Shown here: positions 8,374 to 17,567 of the stretch, one piece after another
Position numbering within the stretch: position 1 is the stretch's first letter
Layout of the letters: every line of letters begins with the position of its first letter
Origin: an uncultured cyanobacterium
GTDB taxonomy: Bacteria > Cyanobacteriota > Cyanobacteriia > Cyanobacteriales > Nostocaceae
NCBI GenBank assembly: GCA_903903925.1
Contig: CAIVAU010000066.1
Location: 1 to 64,000, forward strand
DNA length: 64,000 nt
Direction: 5' to 3'
Program-made: the position numbers and the translations under genes
Notes under the pieces: generated by a model
Told to the model about the DNA's origin: nothing
Seen by the model: only the letters and a program-made list of their open reading frames with translations
Databases searched by the model: none

Positions 8374-10092
8374 TTAATTTGGAAGTAAAAGTTCCAGCAG
8401 AATTTCTCCATCGAGATCGAAGTGTTTCATTTTAAAGCGGAGACTTTGGTCGATGGAATCTATAACTGGGAGGGTGAAACTCGACCGTCCAGAACCTAAA
8501 ATCAAGGGAGCTAGATGGAGGTGTAGTAGCTCGATGCAATTAGCTTGCACGAAATAGGATACGGTTTGTCCTCCACCCTCCAAAAAAATACTAGAAATGC
8601 CATTTTTGTATAAGATGCTTAAAATGTCCGAGGGAGCCAAAACAGGTTTTTTCTGAGAATCTGTTTTTGGAGAAATAGGAAGATCCAAAATTTTTTCTTT
8701 GGCGATCTCTGGGATGACTCGATGAGGTTTTCCTTGAGGATGTAACACAATAACTCTTTCATGGAGCGCCATCATCTGCAAATCATCTAGATTCAAATCA
8801 CTTTGTCCTTCGATAATCACAGGAGTTGGATGTTTGCCAGTTACTAAACGCACTGTTAGCTTAGGGTTGTCAAGTGTTGCTGTGACTGCGCCCACCATGA
8901 CGGCATCATGAAGAGCACGCAGACGATGGGCATGTTTCAAGTTGGCCTCGTTACTTAGCCACTGAGAGTTTCCATTGATTGCCGCAATTTTACCGTCCAG
9001 AGATTGTGCCAAGTGAGCCATCAGAAATGGACGCTTTTCTAGGTGAGCTGTTCGTTGAGCAACTAAAAGCCCCAGATATAAGGAAAAATTTTGCCATCCA
9101 TTGCTGTTCCAAATTCCTTGAAAACATTGAGTATCTTGGACGAGATCGCTCTTAAAAGTGGAGCCATTTTTGAGTACAATTGCATACTGTACTTGAGAAA
9201 ATAGGTGACTGACAAGATCTGAGTTTTGGGAAAAATTATTTGTAAAATCCACGACAATCAAGAAATCACTTTCCTTGATAATAGGTAGCTTTTCGCCAGA
9301 AAACTTTTGGAACCTCCACGGACTTTTAGCATTACCAAAGAAAGCCCAATACTCATTTATTTGGGGAGATTCATTTTTCATTGCCTCCCTACATTCTAGA
9401 AGTGCTGACCAAATATATTCTAAATATTCGTCAATAACAACCGGATTGTTTACTATAGAATTTTGCTTTTTTAATTTGATTAAATGACCTAATTTTTTTA
9501 TCTTAGTTGCCAAATAATTTAAATTGTGGTCATTGGGTTCAATCACTAATGGAATCCGATCAGCTACATCAATACCGTAGCTTTGCAACCCAGAAATTTT
9601 CCGAGGATTATTGGTAATCAAGCGAATTTGCTTTACCCCTAAATCCTTAAGGATCTTGGCCACGATGCTGTAGTCTCGGAGGTCAGCAGAGAATCCCAGG
9701 CGTTCATTTGCTTCTACTGTATCCAATCCCAAATCTTGCAAAGAATAGGCTCTTACCTTATTCAATAGACCAATGCCTCTTCCTTCTTGCGCCAAATAAA
9801 TGACCACCCCTTGACCTGCGTTTTCAATCATCCTCAGTGCTGTTTGTAACTGTGTTCCACAATCACAGCGCAGAGAACCCAAGGCATCCCCTGTTAGGCA
9901 TTCCGAGTGGATTCTTACCATTACCGGGTTGTCGAATTTTTCCAGATCTCCCTTGATGATGGCGACGTTTTCTGAGTTGTCTAGAGTATTACGATAGCCA
10001 TAGATTTTGAACGTGCCAAATTCACTGGGTAATTTAGCGATCGCTACAGTTTCTGCAAATGCGCTTTCAGTAATCAGTCTTTGGTCACTCAT
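8374..10092 (-). CDS. GTP cyclohydrolase II - RibD reductase-domain fusion
   Basis: This 572-residue bifunctional protein. Residues about 15-205 form a complete GTP cyclohydrolase II, with the zinc site in HSECLTGDALGSLRCDCG and the catalytic stretch YLAQEGRGIGL. Residues about 345-570 match the RibD C-terminal (HTP) reductase: MAHLAQSLDGKIA, HDAVMVGAVTATLDNP and FLEGGGQTVSYF. About 140 residues between them are unrecognised. The RibD deaminase domain is absent. In riboflavin synthesis these activities open GTP to a diaminopyrimidine and reduce its ribosyl chain. Fused to each other and heading an operon with a glycosyltransferase and methyltransferases, they more likely supply a specialised metabolite than riboflavin. 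First gene of the operon. Confidence 0.85.
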   Translation of the reverse strand: MSDQRLITESAFAETVAIAKLPSEFGTFKIYGYRNTLDNSENVAIIKGDLEKFDNPVMVRIHSECLTGDALGSLRCDCGTQLQTALRMIENAGQGVVIYLAQEGRGIGLLNKVRAYSLQDLGLDTVEANERLGFSADLRDYSIVAKILKDLGVKQIRLITNNPRKISGLQSYGIDVADRIPLVIEPNDHNLNYLATKIKKLGHLIKLKKQNSIVNNPVVIDEYLEYIWSALLECREAMKNESPQINEYWAFFGNAKSPWRFQKFSGEKLPIIKESDFLIVVDFTNNFSQNSDLVSHLFSQVQYAIVLKNGSTFKSDLVQDTQCFQGIWNSNGWQNFSLYLGLLVAQRTAHLEKRPFLMAHLAQSLDGKIAAINGNSQWLSNEANLKHAHRLRALHDAVMVGAVTATLDNPKLTVRLVTGKHPTPVIIEGQSDLNLDDLQMMALHERVIVLHPQGKPHRVIPEIAKEKILDLPISPKTDSQKKPVLAPSDILSILYKNGISSIFLEGGGQTVSYFVQANCIELLHLHLAPLILGSGRSSFTLPVIDSIDQSLRFKMKHFDLDGEILLELLLPN

Positions 10093-10127
10093 GATTTTTT
10101 AACAATAGTTGACAATACTTACAACAA

Positions 10128-10170
10128 GTCAGGAGTCAGAATTGAGTATGACTCCTGACTCCTGACTCCT
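10128..10170. terminator. Inverted heptamer repeat / hairpin between ndhJ and the biosynthetic operon
   Basis: GTCAGGAGTCA at 10128-10138 is exactly complementary to TGACTCCTGAC at 10149-10159, giving an 11-bp stem with a 10-base loop, followed by two more CTCCTGA heptamers. It is built from the genome's short tandem repeat. It lies just 3' of ndhJ and 5' of the next minus-strand gene, so it could end the ndhCKJ transcript. The lack of a clear T-run keeps this tentative. Confidence 0.45.
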
Positions 10171-10189
10171 TCGATGAAAGTTTTACAGT

Positions 10190-10717
10190 CTAATAGGCGT
10201 CCTGTAACTCGTAGAAATCAGGGGAGATGTAATCCTTCCGCAAGGGCCAACCTACCCAATCTTCTGGCATTAAAAGCCGTTTCAGGTCTGGGTGTCCTTC
10301 GTAGATAATGCCGTACATATCGTAAGACTCACGCTCTTGCCAGTCTGCTGTTTTCCAAAGCCAGTAAACAGAAGGGATTCTTGGGTTTTCCCGTGGTAAG
10401 AACACTTTCAAGCGGATTTCGTCGGGGCGATCAGCATTATCACTGACTTTAATCAAGTGATACATACTGACCAATTCCTTTCCTGGACCCAAGTCAATAC
10501 CACATTGACACTGAAGATAATTAAATCCGTAGGCATACAATGCAGTAGCAAGAGGAAGCAGGAAATCTGGCTCCACTTTAATGATCTCTACACCATTATG
10601 GTCGGCTTCAAAAGACTCATGGGCAAAGTCATTTTCTGTTAGCCACTGGGAGACTTTACCTGCTTTTACTAGGGACTGTTCCTCTGCTGGTGCAGGTTTT
10701 GATTCTTCACTAGCCAC
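10190..10717 (-). CDS. ndhJ: NAD(P)H-quinone oxidoreductase subunit J
   Basis: A 175-residue NdhJ (NuoC/30-kDa family), a hydrophilic-arm subunit of the thylakoid NDH-1 complex used in respiration, cyclic electron flow and CO2 uptake. The family signature near the C-terminus is visible as [20 protein letters not shown], followed by [12 protein letters not shown]. It overlaps ndhK by 8 bases, the conserved ndhC-ndhK-ndhJ order of cyanobacteria and chloroplasts. Length is normal. Confidence 0.95.
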   Translation of the reverse strand: MASEESKPAPAEEQSLVKAGKVSQWLTENDFAHESFEADHNGVEIIKVEPDFLLPLATALYAYGFNYLQCQCGIDLGPGKELVSMYHLIKVSDNADRPDEIRLKVFLPRENPRIPSVYWLWKTADWQERESYDMYGIIYEGHPDLKRLLMPEDWVGWPLRKDYISPDFYELQDAY

Positions 10718-11441
10718 GGGACGTTTCCTCCTTTTGTGACTGTGTCAAGAGAGATGGGGGTACTGGTAGACCGATCGCCTCTGCCAATTCCTTTGGTGGT
10801 GCGACGCGGTTTTCTGCTTGCAAATACTTACCAGTGTGGATTTGCTGTGCTGGCTTCATACTATGAGCTGTGCTGTAGTAGCGGTGGGTTTGCTTGATCA
10901 AACCCCGCTCTTGGATCGAATCATTGGCTATCTTCTTCCGCAGTTTGATGATCGCATCGATAATTGCTTCTGGACGTGGCGGACAACCAGGCAAGTACAC
11001 ATCTACCGGAATCAGCTTATCGACGCCACGTACTGCAGTGGGGGAATCGACACTGAACATTCCGCCAGTAATTGTACAAGCGCCCATAGCAATCACGTAC
11101 TTCGGTTCTGGCATTTGTTCATAAAGACGCACAAGTTGGGGTGCCATCTTCATGGTAATCGTCCCTGCCGTAATAATTAAATCAGCTTGGCGGGGGCTAG
11201 AACGGGGAATCAGACCAAAGCGGTCAAAGTCAAATCGGGAGCCAATCAAAGCTGCAAACTCAATAAAGCAGCAAGCAGTGCCAAACAACAGTGGCCACAA
11301 GCTGGAGAGCCTTGCCCAGTTGTAGAGGTCATCAACTGTCGTGAGGATGACATTTTCTGACAACTCGTTTGTAACTGAAGGACGCTCTATCGGGTTGAGG
11401 ATGCGCTCTTTGTTTTCCTCTAAGTTAGTATTCAAGACCAT
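10710..11441 (-). CDS. ndhK: NAD(P)H-quinone oxidoreductase subunit K (4Fe-4S)
   Basis: This 243-residue NdhK (NuoB family) carries the terminal N2 iron-sulfur cluster that passes electrons to the quinone. Cluster cysteines are visible in GTACCFIEF (adjacent Cys pair), [10 protein letters not shown] and LPGCPPRPE. The C-terminal tail after about residue 180 is the usual longer cyanobacterial extension. It overlaps ndhC by 10 bases and ndhJ by 8, so translation is coupled. Confidence 0.96.
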   Translation of the reverse strand: MVLNTNLEENKERILNPIERPSVTNELSENVILTTVDDLYNWARLSSLWPLLFGTACCFIEFAALIGSRFDFDRFGLIPRSSPRQADLIITAGTITMKMAPQLVRLYEQMPEPKYVIAMGACTITGGMFSVDSPTAVRGVDKLIPVDVYLPGCPPRPEAIIDAIIKLRKKIANDSIQERGLIKQTHRYYSTAHSMKPAQQIHTGKYLQAENRVAPPKELAEAIGLPVPPSLLTQSQKEETSRG

Positions 11442-11794
11442 TCCAAAGCTCCTTTACGCCATGCGTAGACAAGGGCTACTACAAGAATTGCAATAAAAAT
11501 TAGCGCTTCAACAAAAGCCAACAGCCCAAGACTATGGAAGGCAACCGCCCAAGGATACAAGAACACAGTCTCTACATCAAAGATGACGAAGATCAGTGCA
11601 AACATGTAGTAGCGGATATTAAACTGTATCCAGGCACCACCAATGGGTTCCATACCAGATTCATAAGTGGTGCGCCGTTCTGGGTTGCGACCACTTGGTC
11701 GCAGGAGCTTGGACGCTGAGAGAGCTAGGGCAGGCACTAGGCTACATATGATTAAGAAGCCTAGAAGGTACTCGTAACCGCTAAGGACAAACAC
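11432..11794 (-). CDS. ndhC: NAD(P)H-quinone oxidoreductase subunit 3
   Basis: A 120-residue membrane subunit with three transmembrane helices (about residues 5-27, 63-85 and 90-112) and the NuoA/NdhC signature YESGMEPIG, followed by [12 protein letters not shown] in helix 2. It is the first gene of ndhCKJ. About 200 bases separate it from the divergent rubA, so both promoters must lie in 11795-11992. Confidence 0.96.
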   Translation of the reverse strand: MFVLSGYEYLLGFLIICSLVPALALSASKLLRPSGRNPERRTTYESGMEPIGGAWIQFNIRYYMFALIFVIFDVETVFLYPWAVAFHSLGLLAFVEALIFIAILVVALVYAWRKGALEWS

Positions 11795-11992
11795 AATAAA
11801 TATCTACCGCTTGGAGTGGAATTAACTTTGTTACCTTCTTTTACATTATATCTCTTTCACTTTTTTGAGTCCTGGAAAACAGAGCTAGAGATTATTTGAT
11901 TCCTTTTTGCTAGGTATAGAAAGGACTAACAATTATGTCATAATTTTTAACGTACGTTTAAGGTTTGTCCTTTACCAACGTCAAGAGGTTTT

Positions 11993-12328
11993 ATGAGCGA
12001 ACAAGCTATTGATCCAACCGCATTAGACCGCTATGAGTGCCGTGTCTGCGGTTATGCTTATGAACCCGTTAAAGGGGATGACAAGCAAAATATTTCTCCA
12101 GGAACACCCTTCGCGGAACTGCCTCCAACTTGGCGTTGTCCAGTTTGCAATGCCAAGCCAAACGCTTTCACGAACATTGGTGGTGCTGGCACGGCTTCCG
12201 GCTTCCAAGAAAATCTGGGTTATGGCTTAGGTGTCAACCAGATGACGCCAACACAGAAGAATATCCTGATTTTTGGCGGATTGGTTCTTGCCTTCTTGTT
12301 TTTTATGAGTCTCTATGGCTTACAATAA
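11993..12328 (+). CDS. rubA: Membrane-anchored rubredoxin
   Basis: This 111-residue protein has a rubredoxin domain with the two Fe-binding CxxC motifs, YECRVCGYAY (about residues 14-23) and WRCPVCNAKP (about 48-57), and one C-terminal transmembrane helix (about 88-108). Thylakoid rubredoxin A is needed for photosystem assembly in cyanobacteria. It sits 5' of ycf48 and psbEFLJ, the conserved cyanobacterial cluster. Confidence 0.95.
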   Translation: MSEQAIDPTALDRYECRVCGYAYEPVKGDDKQNISPGTPFAELPPTWRCPVCNAKPNAFTNIGGAGTASGFQENLGYGLGVNQMTPTQKNILIFGGLVLAFLFFMSLYGLQ

Positions 12329-12387
12329 GCCGCACTGCACTCAAGACTGAGCAGTTTATTATAAACAAATTCACAAATAAAAAACTA

Positions 12388-13398
12388 ATGCGTTCAAGTG
12401 TGAGGATTTGGCAAAGGATATTTGGCTTGTTGGTAGCTGTCCTTCTGTGCGTAGGTTGTAGTCAAGTCCCCTCGACAAAGCTCAACCCTTGGGCAGTGGT
12501 TCAAGTGCCAATAGATACGAAAGTGAAACTGTTGGACATTGCCTTTAGTGACAACTCTGACCATGGCTACTTAGTTGGTAGCAAAGCCACTCTTTTGGAA
12601 ACTAAAGATGGTGGAGAAACTTGGCAACCAATAAAATTACAACTTGATAACCAAAAGTATCGTTTTAACTCAGTAAGTTTTGCGGGTAAAGAAGGGTGGA
12701 TAGTCGGAGAACCTTCCCTGCTGTTACACAGCAATGATGAGGGTCATTCTTGGTTAATTGTTCCCCTGAGTCAAAAGCTACCAGGTAATCCGATTAGCAT
12801 TTTGGCATTAGGGGAAAAAACAGCAGAAATGGCTACCGATGTGGGAGCAATTTATCAGACAACAGATGGTGGTCAAAACTGGAAAGCACAGGTAGAAGAA
12901 GCTGTGGGCGTAGTTCGCAACATGGAAAGATCTGCCGATGGCAAATATGTCGCTGTTTCCGCTAAAGGAAACTTCTACTCGACTTGGGAACCAGGACAAA
13001 AGGCTTGGAAACCTCGAAACCGCAATAGTTCCCGGCGAGTGGAGAATATGGGATTTACAGAAAATGGCCAGATGTGGATGATCGGACGGGGGGGGCAAAT
13101 ACAGTTTAGCGATCCAGCCAACCCTGAAGAGTGGTTGAAAACTGAATATCCCGAACTGGCTACAAGTTGGGGATTGCTTGATTTGGCTTACCGCACACCT
13201 GAAGAAATTTGGGTAAGTGGTGGAAGCGGTAATTTACTGCGGAGTGCTGATGGTGGCAAAACCTGGGAAAAAGACCGTGAGGTTGAAGAAGTTCCCGCTA
13301 ATTTGTACAAGATTATTTTCTTGTCTCCAGAAAAAGGATTCGTCCTCGGCGATCGCGGCGTTTTACTGAAATATCAACCTCAGGAGGGAGCAGGGTGA
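12388..13398 (+). CDS. ycf48: Photosystem II assembly factor Ycf48 (HCF136)
   Basis: A 336-residue protein. A lipoprotein signal peptide ends in the lipobox LCVGC (about residues 19-23), followed by a seven-bladed propeller with repeated blade motifs such as LLETKDGGETWQP, IYQTTDGGQNWKA and LLRSADGGKTWEK. Ycf48 binds newly made D1 and guides PSII reaction-centre assembly. The frame is open further upstream, but the ATG at 12388 directly precedes the signal peptide and clears rubA, so it was chosen. It precedes psbEFLJ. Confidence 0.95.
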   Translation: MRSSVRIWQRIFGLLVAVLLCVGCSQVPSTKLNPWAVVQVPIDTKVKLLDIAFSDNSDHGYLVGSKATLLETKDGGETWQPIKLQLDNQKYRFNSVSFAGKEGWIVGEPSLLLHSNDEGHSWLIVPLSQKLPGNPISILALGEKTAEMATDVGAIYQTTDGGQNWKAQVEEAVGVVRNMERSADGKYVAVSAKGNFYSTWEPGQKAWKPRNRNSSRRVENMGFTENGQMWMIGRGGQIQFSDPANPEEWLKTEYPELATSWGLLDLAYRTPEEIWVSGGSGNLLRSADGGKTWEKDREVEEVPANLYKIIFLSPEKGFVLGDRGVLLKYQPQEGAG

Positions 13399-13435
13399 GG
13401 GGAGTAGGGGAGTAGGGGAGTAGGGGGGTAGGGGA
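13399..13435. repeat. Short tandem repeat (GGGGAGTA)n
   Basis: Four to five copies of GGGGAGTA or GGGGGTA lie just after the ycf48 stop codon and 5' of psbE. It belongs to the general family of G-rich short tandem repeats in this genome. Confidence 0.75.
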
Positions 13436-13611
13436 GCTCTTGAGCTCTTGAGCAAGAATTTATTGGCAATTAGTTCTTTTCCCCTCTGCCCCTCTGCCCA
13501 AAAAATAAGTATTAATACTAATTAATGAGAAAGAGGTTGCAACTTGTAACTGTTTCTAAACTTTGTAGGATAATAAACTCAATAGCAATCTTTGTGAAGA
13601 GAGGGATCTAA

Positions 13612-13863
13612 ATGTCAGGTACTACTGGAGAACGTCCATTTTCGGACATTATTACCAGTGTTCGTTACTGGGTGATTCACAGCATCACCATCCCAGCACT
13701 GTTTATTGCGGGTTGGTTATTTGTCAGCACTGGCTTGGCGTATGATGTGTTCGGCACACCTCGTCCTAACGAGTATTACACACAAACAAGGCCGGAATTG
13801 CCAATTCTGAATAATCGTTTTGAAGCAAAAAAACAAGTTGAACAATTTTCTAACCAAAAGTAA
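13612..13863 (+). CDS. psbE: Cytochrome b559 subunit alpha
   Basis: This 83-residue PSII reaction-centre protein has one transmembrane helix. The heme-ligand His lies in [15 protein letters not shown] (His about residue 23), and [16 protein letters not shown] marks the lumenal side. A purine-rich AGAGAGGGA precedes the ATG. It is the first gene of psbEFLJ; the promoter must lie in the 213 bases 3' of ycf48. Confidence 0.98.
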   Translation: MSGTTGERPFSDIITSVRYWVIHSITIPALFIAGWLFVSTGLAYDVFGTPRPNEYYTQTRPELPILNNRFEAKKQVEQFSNQK

Positions 13864-13872
13864 TTTGAAATC

Positions 13873-14010
13873 ATGAGTAGCGGCAGTAACATCAATCAAC
13901 CAGTTTCTTATCCAATTTTTACAGTTAGATGGCTTGCAGTTCACACTCTAGCTGTGCCTACTATCTTCTTTTTAGGCGCGATCGCCTCAATGCAGTTTAT
14001 TCAACGTTAG
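13873..14010 (+). CDS. psbF: Cytochrome b559 subunit beta
   Basis: A 45-residue protein from [20 protein letters not shown] to IASMQFIQR. The heme-ligand His is in [12 protein letters not shown]. It pairs with PsbE to hold the b559 heme in PSII. It follows psbE by nine bases. Confidence 0.97.
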   Translation: MSSGSNINQPVSYPIFTVRWLAVHTLAVPTIFFLGAIASMQFIQR

Positions 14011-14019
14011 GAGAAAATC

Positions 14020-14139
14020 ATGGATAGAAGCCCCAACCCTAATAATCAACCCGTTGAACTCAACCGCACTTCGCTTTACCTAGGACTACTACTTGTTTTC
14101 GTTCTGGGGATTTTATTTTCCAGTTACTTCTTTAACTAA
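14020..14139 (+). CDS. psbL: Photosystem II protein L
   Basis: A 39-residue one-helix PSII subunit with the typical [20 protein letters not shown] core and C-terminal SSYFFN. It lies at the PSII dimer interface near QA. It starts nine bases after psbF, preceded by AGGAGAAAA. Confidence 0.97.
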   Translation: MDRSPNPNNQPVELNRTSLYLGLLLVFVLGILFSSYFFN

Positions 14140-14161
14140 TTGGAAAAACCGCTTTGAGGAA

Positions 14162-14254
14162 GAATTCAGAAGTCAGAATCGATCAGTGGGAAATTCAAAC
14201 CCACCAGTCCCACAGAATTCCCAAGCTGAATTCTGGCTACTGACTCCTGAATTC
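14162..14254. repeat. Nested palindromic insertion between psbL and psbJ
   Basis: The outer arms GAATTCAGAAGTCAGAAT and the complement of ATTCTGGCTACTGACTCCTGAATTC pair imperfectly. An inner GTGGGA/TCCCAC stem pairs within. The arms contain the genome's TCAGGAG-type heptamer sequence. The element lengthens the psbL-psbJ gap to 162 bases and would form a hairpin in the mRNA. Confidence 0.65.
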
Positions 14255-14301
14255 TTGTTAATAATACGTTGTTAAATTTTTCTTAAGGGAGGGTAGAAAC
14301 T

Positions 14302-14421
14302 GTGTCAGGAAGTGGAAGAATTCCCCTGTGGGTCGTCGCTACGATCGCAGGTCTAGGTGTGATTACTGTTCTAGGCATTTTCTTTTATGGAGCTTATGCC
14401 GGTCTCGGATCTTCCATCTAA
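14302..14421 (+). CDS. psbJ: Photosystem II protein J
   Basis: A 39-residue one-helix subunit, [20 protein letters not shown] through YAGLGSSI, starting with GTG behind AAGGGAGGG. PsbJ influences PSII assembly and electron flow near QB. It is the last gene of psbEFLJ and is followed by a strong terminator. Confidence 0.97.
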   Translation: MSGSGRIPLWVVATIAGLGVITVLGIFFYGAYAGLGSSI

Positions 14422-14491
14422 AACCCATAATTTTCTTACAACCTTGTCAAACAAAGGTTGTGCGGGGATGGAGGGACAATTATAGCATTGG

Positions 14492-14527
14492 AAAAACCGC
14501 CCGTCTCATCGAGATGGGCGGTTTTTT
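14492..14527 (+). terminator. Terminator of psbEFLJ
   Basis: AAAAACCGCCCGTCTC and GAGATGGGCGGTTTTT pair around an ATC loop (one G·T or mismatch inside) and end in a T-run. This is a classic intrinsic terminator. The A-tract on the left makes it usable from the minus strand too, where psaI ends at 14562. Confidence 0.9.
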
Positions 14528-14561
14528 GCTAATAGCTAATGGTCAATTTTTGCCATAAGCT

Positions 14562-14690
14562 TTATGCGATATTATCGCGTTCAATGTAGATCAACAGAAA
14601 TGCAATTGACGCTGCTGGAAAAATGAACCCGGTCAGGGGAACAAAGATGGAAGGCAAAAAGGAAGCATAAGCCAACAAGGACGTTGCCAT
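14562..14690 (-). CDS. psaI: Photosystem I reaction centre subunit VIII
   Basis: A 42-residue protein, [20 protein letters not shown] then [20 protein letters not shown] and IA. The pattern [19 protein letters not shown] matches cyanobacterial PsaI, a one-helix PSI subunit that helps organise PsaL and the PSI trimer/tetramer interface. It is convergent with psbEFLJ and shares the terminator region. It stands alone, without psaL next to it. Confidence 0.85.
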   Translation of the reverse strand: MATSLLAYASFLPSIFVPLTGFIFPAASIAFLLIYIERDNIA

Positions 14691-14796
14691 AGTAAGGATT
14701 CCTATTAAACTACACAACAATTCAAGATGAGCTTACTGCAAATACTGCAACATTTTTTAAATTATTTCATATTTTTAACACACGGCCACACCCCAC

Positions 14797-17013
14797 TCAA
14801 ATACTTAGAAGCAGTTCGTCCATCGGCAAAGTTGGTAAGTCTGGAGGAATCACAGTCCTCTGGACAGTGACTTTATAGCTTTCCTTTTGGGTTGCGACAT
14901 CTACAGCGATCGCCCCCAAGCGAATTTCCAAACAGCCAAAAGGAACGTTGATGTGAGTCATAACTTCCAACCCTCCCCAAGAGGTGGGTAGCAAATCTGT
15001 TAACAAATGAGGACCATCAAGCAACCAGCGGGTTTGACAATCTTCAAGCCATAACTTCACAGCAATTTGAGGGCGCTTTTCTGTTAGCTGTACATTCACC
15101 CAGACAGACTTTCCAGCAATCAATTCGCCCTCTGGTAAATGTAGTTGTGGAACTGGTAACGGTTTTGTAATTGTTGGTAAATCCGATACTGATTGTTCCT
15201 CCTGTTTAGAGGGATAATTCTTGAAAGCATCAGCGTATGTATCATCTACTACAATCTCCTGCGCTAATCGACGAGTGTGGGGAAATTGGGGAGGAGGGGG
15301 AGGGGGGAGTGGGGGGAGAGTGTGGGGAGTGGGGAGTGGAGGGGGAGTGGGGAGATCCCTATCTTCTTGGACTTTTGCGACTTGTTCTACTAACTCTACT
15401 TCTCCTAATTCCCCTATCGGCGAAGAGTCTTCTTGGCTTTGGATCCACTTTTGAATTAGAGGAGATACGCGGGGGTGAGTAGATGTGATGAATTCAGAAC
15501 TAGGCGGAACGACTACCTCTGTAAATGAGTCTTTCTGGGATTGTGCATCGAGGGGAATTAATTCATCTGGATCTTCATAATGAGCTTCAGTCGCCTCCAT
15601 ATACTGGGAGTCAAGAGAGATGTTCTGGACAGAGGTATCTTCCCTGGGATCAGGTAAGGCTACTATCCGTCTCAAGTATGGAAAAGTAGTCCCTGTATTT
15701 GCGACTCGGTTAATTGTAACTGTAGTTATAGTGTTATCTGTAGAGGTGGAAACAACACTCGTCATGCTCATTGGCTTAATTTTGATTTGAGGAAGCTTCG
15801 GTAGTTGAGGTGAAGCTGCTATTTTATGCAAATCTCGTGGAGCAATTTGCGGCGGTAGGGATTTTTTCGGGGATGGCTTGAGGCGAAGAGGCTGAGTTGT
15901 TTTTATAGTTTTTACGAGATTGAAAAGTTCCAGCTTTAAAGGAACAGGCGATGGGAGTTGTTCTTCGGGATCATCTAGTAGGTCTGGTACACTCTCTTTG
16001 ACTGCGGCGCTAATTGCTAACAATTCTGTTACATTTGCTGTAATTGTGAAGGAGTGGTGGGCTAACAGTTTTGCAGCACCTGAATCGGCAAGTACACCGG
16101 ACAAACTGATGTCTGCCAAAACCAACTTGGATTTACAATCAGAGGGAATCTCAATTGGGCATTTGATCGTAAATGGCAATAACTTGTCTGGTAATGGTTG
16201 TCGCACTTGAGTTAATCTTTTTGATCCATCAGGAGAATACAGTTCTATTCGTAGTTCTCCACCAGAGACTCTTTCAAGGTTTGATGTTTCATGAGGCTTT
16301 ACCAGCCCATTAATAGTGAGTGTTTGTCCCCAGCAAGCAACGTAGGTTTCTGCTTCTAAGGTCAGCAGTAGTGGTAGATCTGGGATAGCAGTTGGAGAAT
16401 CTTCAACCTTTGTTTCATCCTCTAGCAGTGGATCAGAAAGTGGTAACGCTAACTCAATCAAGTTTTGTAAGATCTGTTCTGCTGCCTGGGCTTTGAGCCA
16501 TACTGGACTTACAGGCTCATCAATAATAACTTCATCACGGTTCGGGGATAGAAGGGGCTTGGAGTTACCTTTAGGGTTGGGGTAGGTGGTAGACAAGGAT
16601 AATTCTTCATGTTCCCTTGTCCCCATTTCTCCTGGTCTCCAATTCCGCGCTTCCCCTAAAGCTAAGTTGGGCACGACTTGCAAATAAACGCTATATTGCC
16701 AGGATTTACCAAGAAGATCCGACATTAAGTCGCCGCAGCATTGTAGCTCCCAAATTCCCGGCTTCAGGTGGGTAAAGGGAATGACCGCTATTAAGCCTTC
16801 TGCGTTAGTGCGACGCGATCGCATCTGTTTTCGCCGCTTTGGTGGAACTTCTAGAGTTGAAGCGTGAGTTACTCGCACTTCTACATCCATATTGGCGAGG
16901 TTGGAGCAAGCTACAACTCTATACTTACCTTCGATAATTTCCACAATTGGCGATCCCAGGTTACGCCAAGCGCGATCGCCCTGTTTCTGTATCAGAAATT
17001 GCCAGTTTTCCAT
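14797..17013 (-). CDS. Large proline-rich cyanobacterial protein of unknown function
   Basis: About 738 residues. The N-terminus (MENWQFLIQKQGDRAWRNL onward, to about residue 125) and C-terminus (from about 620, AGKSVWVNVQLTE) look like beta-sandwich modules. A long low-complexity centre rich in Pro, Ser, Thr and Glu, including a run of prolines near residue 560, joins them. No signal peptide or catalytic motif is seen. The start at 17013 was chosen because the upstream 10 codons lack family-like sequence. It is probably a scaffold; function unknown. Confidence 0.6.
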   Translation of the reverse strand: MENWQFLIQKQGDRAWRNLGSPIVEIIEGKYRVVACSNLANMDVEVRVTHASTLEVPPKRRKQMRSRRTNAEGLIAVIPFTHLKPGIWELQCCGDLMSDLLGKSWQYSVYLQVVPNLALGEARNWRPGEMGTREHEELSLSTTYPNPKGNSKPLLSPNRDEVIIDEPVSPVWLKAQAAEQILQNLIELALPLSDPLLEDETKVEDSPTAIPDLPLLLTLEAETYVACWGQTLTINGLVKPHETSNLERVSGGELRIELYSPDGSKRLTQVRQPLPDKLLPFTIKCPIEIPSDCKSKLVLADISLSGVLADSGAAKLLAHHSFTITANVTELLAISAAVKESVPDLLDDPEEQLPSPVPLKLELFNLVKTIKTTQPLRLKPSPKKSLPPQIAPRDLHKIAASPQLPKLPQIKIKPMSMTSVVSTSTDNTITTVTINRVANTGTTFPYLRRIVALPDPREDTSVQNISLDSQYMEATEAHYEDPDELIPLDAQSQKDSFTEVVVPPSSEFITSTHPRVSPLIQKWIQSQEDSSPIGELGEVELVEQVAKVQEDRDLPTPPPLPTPHTLPPLPPPPPPQFPHTRRLAQEIVVDDTYADAFKNYPSKQEEQSVSDLPTITKPLPVPQLHLPEGELIAGKSVWVNVQLTEKRPQIAVKLWLEDCQTRWLLDGPHLLTDLLPTSWGGLEVMTHINVPFGCLEIRLGAIAVDVATQKESYKVTVQRTVIPPDLPTLPMDELLLSI

Positions 17014-17261
17014 GGTGCGTGATGCCCAAGACCCAAGAGCCACTTTGGTAATGTTTGCATTATCTTGCTAGCCAGTTTACCTCAGTAGTTTGTCATTGCA
17101 TAACTTAATATATTGTTGTAATATAAATATATTGTTGTCATGCTAACCCAATAAACTTTCCCAGTAAATACTCTGGCTGTAAACTTTCAGAACCACCTGT
17201 ATTCATAAGTTTTTTGACACCGCACTTCCAAGAAACATGGGCATTGGGCATTGTCCGTTCC

Positions 17262-17325
17262 TAGGGGCGATCTTCTCCCCGCCCTTGCTGGAATCGTGAT
17301 GTTTCTGACCTTCATAACGGGTGGC
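17262..17325 (+). repeat. Dispersed repeat, copy B
   Basis: TAGGGGCGATCTTCTCCCC, then GCCCTTGCTGGAATCGTGAT and CATAACGGGTGGC, matching 39828-39890 directly and 4052-4122 in reverse. The GGCATTGTCCGT block before it is also shared with the 39.8-kb copy. Confidence 0.75.
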
Positions 17326-17567
17326 TTACCGCCTTTGGGATGCTCCTAACAACCTCAGTTCCAATCTAAAAGGCACCCAAGCTTTCCATTCCTAATTTTA
17401 ATCATGGGGTCCCTACACCCTGCACCCCTAAGAAGCTTTCAGTAGTCTAACGACAGAGTATCATCTAATACCATTTTAAATTTGAGATTTTGCGAAAATT
17501 TGCCAAAAGGGAAAACATCGGGAGCAAACTTTTCAGGACAGTCCTCATGAAACAAGTTTCACCGCCC

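Noticed and set aside
15221-15482. Gly-rich plus-strand open frames
   Set aside because: Antisense to the proline-rich stretch of the 14797-17013 gene; codon bias of the poly-Pro region makes a shadow frame.
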